Assembly (NCBI GenBank): GCA_004525155.1
Contig: SPDA01000047.1
Location: 1-9,361, forward strand
Length of the DNA stretch: 9,361 nucleotides
Origin: Spirochaetales bacterium
GTDB taxonomy: Bacteria; Spirochaetota; Spirochaetia; SPDA01
Reading direction: 5' to 3'
Shown here: one piece after another, positions 6,380 to 9,361 of the stretch
Numbering within the stretch: the stretch's first letter is position 1
How the letters are laid out: every line of letters starts with the position of its first letter
Notes under the pieces: model-generated
Seen by the model: the letters and a program-made list of their open reading frames with translations, nothing else
What the model was told of the DNA's origin: nothing
Databases searched by the model: none
Program-made: the position numbers and the translations under genes

Positions 6380-7266
6380 GATCTCCCGGGCAGCCGTGTT
6401 CCCGGCATTCTTTTCCTTTTGCTTATGAGAAAAATGCCTGCGAAAATGACGGCCCCTCCCGCAATCATGGGCCAGGTTATTGATTCCTTGAGAAAAATCC
6501 TTGCCCAGAGAAAACCGAATACCGGCACTACGTAGGTTACCGCAAGGGCGCGTGTGGGACCCGCGGACGAGAGAATCCGGTAATAGATGAGGTAGGCGAA
6601 GGCGCTGCACATAAGGGAAAAAACCAGGACATAGAGAACGATGTCCGCCCGGATTGCCGCGGCAGGCGGAGCGGCAATCATGTACGGAAGAAACAATACG
6701 CCGGAAGCCAGCTGACTGCCGGCCGCGATGGATTTTGGCGGTATGGAGGAACCGTACTTTTTTATCCATGTCCCCCCGAAACCGTAGCACACCGCTGCCA
6801 GCACGCAGGCGGCAGCACCCGGAAGACTGACCGCTGTTTCGGTATGTTTGCCGAAAACGCTTATGACAGCAACCCCCGCGATACCCAGGACCAAACCTCC
6901 GATCTTGCCCGCGGTCAGCCTTTCCTTTAACAGTATCACGGAAAAAAGCGCTGCCCAGATAGGCGCCAGCGAATTGATAATGGCGGAAACAGAGGCGCTC
7001 TGGTGCAGGGCGGCGAAGGACAGCAGGGAAAACGGAATTGCGGAGTTGACAACTCCGATAAAAAGGTACTGCTTCCAGAACCTCCGCCATTCGAGCTTGT
7101 GTTTTTTAAAGAGGAAAAACACAACAAGGAAAAGGCCGGCAATGAACAGCCTCAAGCCGGTGGTCGTCAGGGGGCCCAGCACGGGGGAGAGTATCCGCAT
7201 GAAGATGAATGAACTCCCCCAGATAGCGGAGAGGAGGATGAAAAGCAGGATTTCTGAAAGGTTCAA
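6376..7266 (-). CDS. DMT-superfamily transporter, EamA family, 296 aa
   Basis: This is an inner-membrane permease with two EamA repeats (about residues 5-140 and 150-285), roughly ten hydrophobic helices in all. The first helix carries the typical AIWGSSFIFMRI signature. The first repeat ends with SVILLKERLTAGKIGGLVLGIAGVAVI and the second with KESITWPMIAGGAVIFAGIFLI, both classic EamA endings (a Glu near the end of helix 4 or 9, then a Gly-rich helix). A short basic tail faces the cytoplasm. The start is TTG at 7266: an in-frame TAA lies 12 nt upstream, so no earlier start exists, and a CCGGGG stretch is the only SD candidate. EamA members export or import amino acids, sugars and other metabolites, and the substrate cannot be told from sequence. 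It lies 23 nt after the aldolase gene and 54 nt before selD. A role in selenium or sugar uptake would be a guess from context. Confidence 0.9.
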   Translation of the reverse strand: MNLSEILLFILLSAIWGSSFIFMRILSPVLGPLTTTGLRLFIAGLFLVVFFLFKKHKLEWRRFWKQYLFIGVVNSAIPFSLLSFAALHQSASVSAIINSLAPIWAALFSVILLKERLTAGKIGGLVLGIAGVAVISVFGKHTETAVSLPGAAACVLAAVCYGFGGTWIKKYGSSIPPKSIAAGSQLASGVLFLPYMIAAPPAAAIRADIVLYVLVFSLMCSAFAYLIYYRILSSAGPTRALAVTYVVPVFGFLWARIFLKESITWPMIAGGAVIFAGIFLISKRKRMPGTRLPGRS

Positions 7267-7274
7267 GCGCGGCC

Positions 7275-7297
7275 CCGGTTATGCCGCCGTTAACCGG
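7275..7297 (-). other. hairpin spanning the aldolase stop and EamA leader
   Basis: CCGGTTA and TAACCGG form a perfect 7-bp stem (7297-7291 with 7281-7275) around a 9-nt loop. The aldolase TAA (7292-7290) lies at the stem-loop edge, and the downstream arm overlaps the only SD-like bases of the EamA gene. No T-tract follows. Translational coupling is possible. Confidence 0.4.
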
Positions 7298-8420
7298 CGC
7301 TTACCTTCGCCCGGTATTGTTCAACTTCCCAGGTCAGGATGAAATTTACCTGGTCCTCCGGCATGAACTGCCTGCCGCCGAAACTTTCGGCATAAACCGA
7401 AACCTTGACCGCATCATTGAACACGGCGATGGCGGTTTCGGCGGCCTTCTGCGATGTCTGGCAGGAAAAGGCTCCGGTCCCCTCGAGTACGATTATTTTT
7501 GGCTGACGGTTCCATTCCTTCCTGTATCCGGCCGCGGCCGAATCGAGCAGTTTCCGCTGGTCAGTTTCGTTTTCCGCATACCCTACGTAGAGCGGTTTAT
7601 GCCCGGCGTACACGATGTGATCCGGAGTGAAGGAAGACATGACGGGGAGCATGGTTTCCGCCGAATTGCTCAAGGTCAGCAGTTCCCCGTTTACGGCAGC
7701 CGCGCAATAACCGTTTGCAAGCGTGTCCTTGAGCATGCCTTGAAACCGCGCGGACCTCTTCCCTAGGTCGCTGTCTCTGCCGGCAGCGGGGACCAGGTCG
7801 GGAAAGCGCTTTACTTTTTTTTTGAGCTCATTCATGAGCTTTTCGTAGCTTTTCGTAATTTCTTCCGGAGTATCCGCAGCAACGAATACCCCGTGGTTCT
7901 GGAGGAACAGCATTTTCGGAAAGGCGTTTCCTGCCTTGACATGTACATCAACCCTGTCTTTTATGGTTTTTGCAAGGATGTACCCCGGATTTACCGTGGG
8001 GATCCACAGGGAACCGGGAAACCCGGCAGCGGCTTTTTCTCCGTCTTTGCCGCAGGTGAGACCGTTAACCAGGGCCGGGTGCATATGTACCACGTAGACC
8101 TGGGGAAACAGGGCGTGCAGCAGTGTTTCCACGCTGGGCCGCTTTGTTTCACCGGGCACACGGGCGGACATGAGGTCCGCAAGCGCTTCGGTTTCGCGGA
8201 TGTCCCTGTTTTCCGGATAGGTTTTACGCCATACGGCATCGAGTTTCGGCCTGTCCATTTTCGCGAAGCCTTCGGCCGTAATGTCGGACAGGGCGAATCC
8301 GGAGGCTTTTATGTAGATGAATTCCCTGTCTTTCCAGGAAGTGTTCCCTCCGCCGGCGAGAACGTATTCTTCATCGGATCCATAATACCGGGAGAGTTCC
8401 GCAAGTTTTTCAAGCGACAT
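7290..8420 (-). CDS. class II aldolase/adducin family protein (RhaD-like), 376 aa
   Basis: Class II aldolases use a divalent metal, usually zinc, to cleave or form C-C bonds in sugar phosphates. The N-terminal domain (about 1-220) has AGGGNTSWK (22-30), KASG (38-41), PSVETLLH with the likely catalytic Glu, the metal-binding HMH (112-114) and QNHGVF with the third His (176). The C-terminal 150 residues resemble the matching part of long RhaD/YuxG-type rhamnulose-1-phosphate aldolase proteins (TGAFSCQTSQKAAETA, SFGGRQFM, WEVEQYR), but the dehydrogenase domain of those fusions is absent. Substrate is unproven. I start at ATG 8420 because MSLEKLAELSRYYG matches family N-termini, although no SD is seen. 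An in-frame ATG at 8489 (adding 23 residues, weak AGGG upstream) is the alternative. It is the first gene of the minus-strand run and divergent from the PilZ gene. Confidence 0.86.
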   Translation of the reverse strand: MSLEKLAELSRYYGSDEEYVLAGGGNTSWKDREFIYIKASGFALSDITAEGFAKMDRPKLDAVWRKTYPENRDIRETEALADLMSARVPGETKRPSVETLLHALFPQVYVVHMHPALVNGLTCGKDGEKAAAGFPGSLWIPTVNPGYILAKTIKDRVDVHVKAGNAFPKMLFLQNHGVFVAADTPEEITKSYEKLMNELKKKVKRFPDLVPAAGRDSDLGKRSARFQGMLKDTLANGYCAAAVNGELLTLSNSAETMLPVMSSFTPDHIVYAGHKPLYVGYAENETDQRKLLDSAAAGYRKEWNRQPKIIVLEGTGAFSCQTSQKAAETAIAVFNDAVKVSVYAESFGGRQFMPEDQVNFILTWEVEQYRAKVSAG

Positions 8421-8510
8421 GAAACGATGGTACAGGAGAACGGCGGTAATTTCAACCGGCCTTTTTGCCGTACTTTGAAGCATGCGCATCGCGGCACCCT
8501 GCCCGGCAAC

Positions 8511-8539
8511 TTGTTTATCCTGAACATTTATCCTATACT
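8511..8539 (+). promoter_or_regulatory. promoter of the PilZ-type gene
   Basis: TTGTTT (8511-8516) and TATACT (8534-8539, 5 of 6) are 17 bp apart. Transcription would begin around 8545-8550, so the mRNA would have a leader of only a few bases or none before the ATG at 8550. Confidence 0.6.
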
Positions 8540-8549
8540 TTCGACTGTA

Positions 8550-9290
8550 ATGGGAAAGGTGCTTTTTTACGGAAAACCCCTGGCAGGGGATTTATTCAGC
8601 CGTATTCTTCCGGAGGCCGAAGTAAAAATCCTGCCGACCAAACGGGACTTCGCCCTCGCCATCATCGATGAAACCGATATTATCGCCGTTTTTATCTCCC
8701 ATGATCCGATGACAAGGGAAGACAGGAATTTAATCGAATCCATCTGCGCCCATTTTCCCCTGTTGAAAGTAGGGTTGCTGGCAAGGGACCTGCAGATGCC
8801 GAAGCCCGCCAATCTGACCCTGATAAACATAAGCGCCGAAGAAAACGTGCTGACCGACAACATCCGTATTTTCATAAGCGCCGGAACGATTAAAAACCGC
8901 AGGGAATTCAACCGTTTCAACTGGATACTCAACGGTTATCTGCGCGTGGAAGAGGACGAAAAAAAGTACGAAATTCACTCATTCAGCGCGGGAGGGGCCT
9001 ATCTAAAAAGCAGCGGGGTCCCTGAAGCGGGTAAACGGGGAGAAATCCGCGTTATGTTTAAAAACACCCAGATGACAGCCGCCTGTGAAATTCTTGAACC
9101 CCGGAACGCTTCCAGCAATCTGCCCTACGGATTCCCGGTCCGGTTCTTAAGCCTGAGTCCCGATTCGCAAATTTTAGCGGACAGGATAGTCAACGACGCG
9201 CTCTATAAGCTGCTCATCAATCCGCCGATGGAACCGGCCATACCGACGCTGGACGAAGATCAGCTGACCGAGGATTTTATGAGTTTCTGA
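8550..9290 (+). CDS. PilZ-type protein with receiver-like N-terminal domain, 246 aa
   Basis: The C-terminal half looks like a PilZ domain, the common bacterial receptor for cyclic di-GMP. The RxxxR element is RREFNR (R118, R122). The second motif, D/NxSxxG, appears as SFSAGG (144-149), with Ser in place of Asp/Asn, so ligand binding may be altered. The barrel continues to about residue 205 (GEIRVMF, FPVRFLSL), and an acidic tail ends in EDFMSF. The N-terminal 110 residues alternate strands and helices like a response-regulator receiver domain (VLFYGKPLAGDLF, DIIAVFISHDP, LKVGLLARD, ADNIRIFIS-like end) but lack a clear phospho-acceptor pattern, so this part is probably a degenerate receiver. 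It is cytoplasmic and would act in motility or envelope signalling; the partner is unknown. ATG 8550 is the only sensible start: no SD precedes it, and the promoter sits close enough for near-leaderless translation. The frame is open upstream but there runs antisense to the aldolase. Confidence 0.86.
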   Translation: MGKVLFYGKPLAGDLFSRILPEAEVKILPTKRDFALAIIDETDIIAVFISHDPMTREDRNLIESICAHFPLLKVGLLARDLQMPKPANLTLINISAEENVLTDNIRIFISAGTIKNRREFNRFNWILNGYLRVEEDEKKYEIHSFSAGGAYLKSSGVPEAGKRGEIRVMFKNTQMTAACEILEPRNASSNLPYGFPVRFLSLSPDSQILADRIVNDALYKLLINPPMEPAIPTLDEDQLTEDFMSF

Positions 9291-9308
9291 AGCTCTGCTG
9301 AAACCCTG

Positions 9309-9361
9309 CTACCGGAGCGGCTTTTCGTAAATCAGGTATTCCTTTACCAGTGACAGATTGA
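9309..9361 (-). CDS. 3' end of a minus-strand gene, cut by the window edge
   Basis: The minus frame ending in TAG (9311-9309) reads NLSLVKEYLIYEKPLR at its C-terminus and is open to the window edge. The amphipathic, protein-like composition suggests a real C-terminus, converging with the PilZ gene 18 nt away. Too little is present to identify it. Confidence 0.38.
   Translation of the reverse strand, partial: NLSLVKEYLIYEKPLR

Noticed and set aside
6251..7090. 279-codon minus-strand ORF
   Set aside because: It is a shadow of the EamA gene and the selD start in another frame, with a Gly/Arg/His-rich non-protein-like translation.
7893..8549. Upstream extension of the PilZ-type protein
   Set aside because: These 219 codons are antisense to the aldolase; promoter and domain start both point to ATG 8550.

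Overview
The window holds a complete bacterial selenocysteine (Sec) locus on the minus strand: selD, selC (tRNA-Sec), selA and selB, read in that order. A DMT-family transporter and a class II aldolase lie upstream on the same strand. Three plus-strand genes flank it: a lipoprotein, a small RRM RNA-binding protein and a PilZ-type protein. GC-rich coding regions, AT-rich intergenic promoters and Shine-Dalgarno sites indicate a bacterium. A loose lipobox, a PilZ protein with a receiver-like N-terminus, a stand-alone RhaD-like aldolase and an RRM protein together lean toward a free-living or gut spirochaete. That placement is inference; other anaerobes with Sec machinery are possible.

Left (1-1900). 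Positions 1-110 show no supported gene. A possible 46-codon minus-strand ORF (111-251) has a strong SD and diverges from the lipoprotein gene (370-1200), which has two overlapping -10 boxes. A 7-bp hairpin follows the lipoprotein stop. The 1201-1515 gap holds that hairpin, a good promoter (1376-1404) and a roughly 100-nt structured leader for the RRM gene (1516-1791). The RRM gene ends in a clear intrinsic terminator, convergent with selB.

Centre (1897-6321, minus). SelD makes selenophosphate. Its own catalytic residue 17 is an in-frame UGA, i.e. Sec, followed by a SECIS-like hairpin whose loop resembles that of E. coli fdhF, so automatic ORF calling truncates this gene. selC has a consensus -35 and appears to start transcription at or next to the mature tRNA 5' end. 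Its acceptor stem would be a perfect 8 bp except for one missing G. SelA converts Ser-tRNA-Sec to Sec-tRNA-Sec, and SelB delivers it at UGA. selA and selB overlap by 13 nt.

Right (6376-9361). An EamA-family permease and a RhaD-like class II aldolase lie on the minus strand. Divergent from them is a PilZ-like protein whose promoter leaves almost no 5' leader. The window edge appears to cut the 3' end of a minus-strand gene.

The points most worth checking are the Sec-containing SelD with its SECIS, the bulged tRNA-Sec acceptor, and a SECIS-like hairpin with a long open frame just after the lipoprotein UGA.
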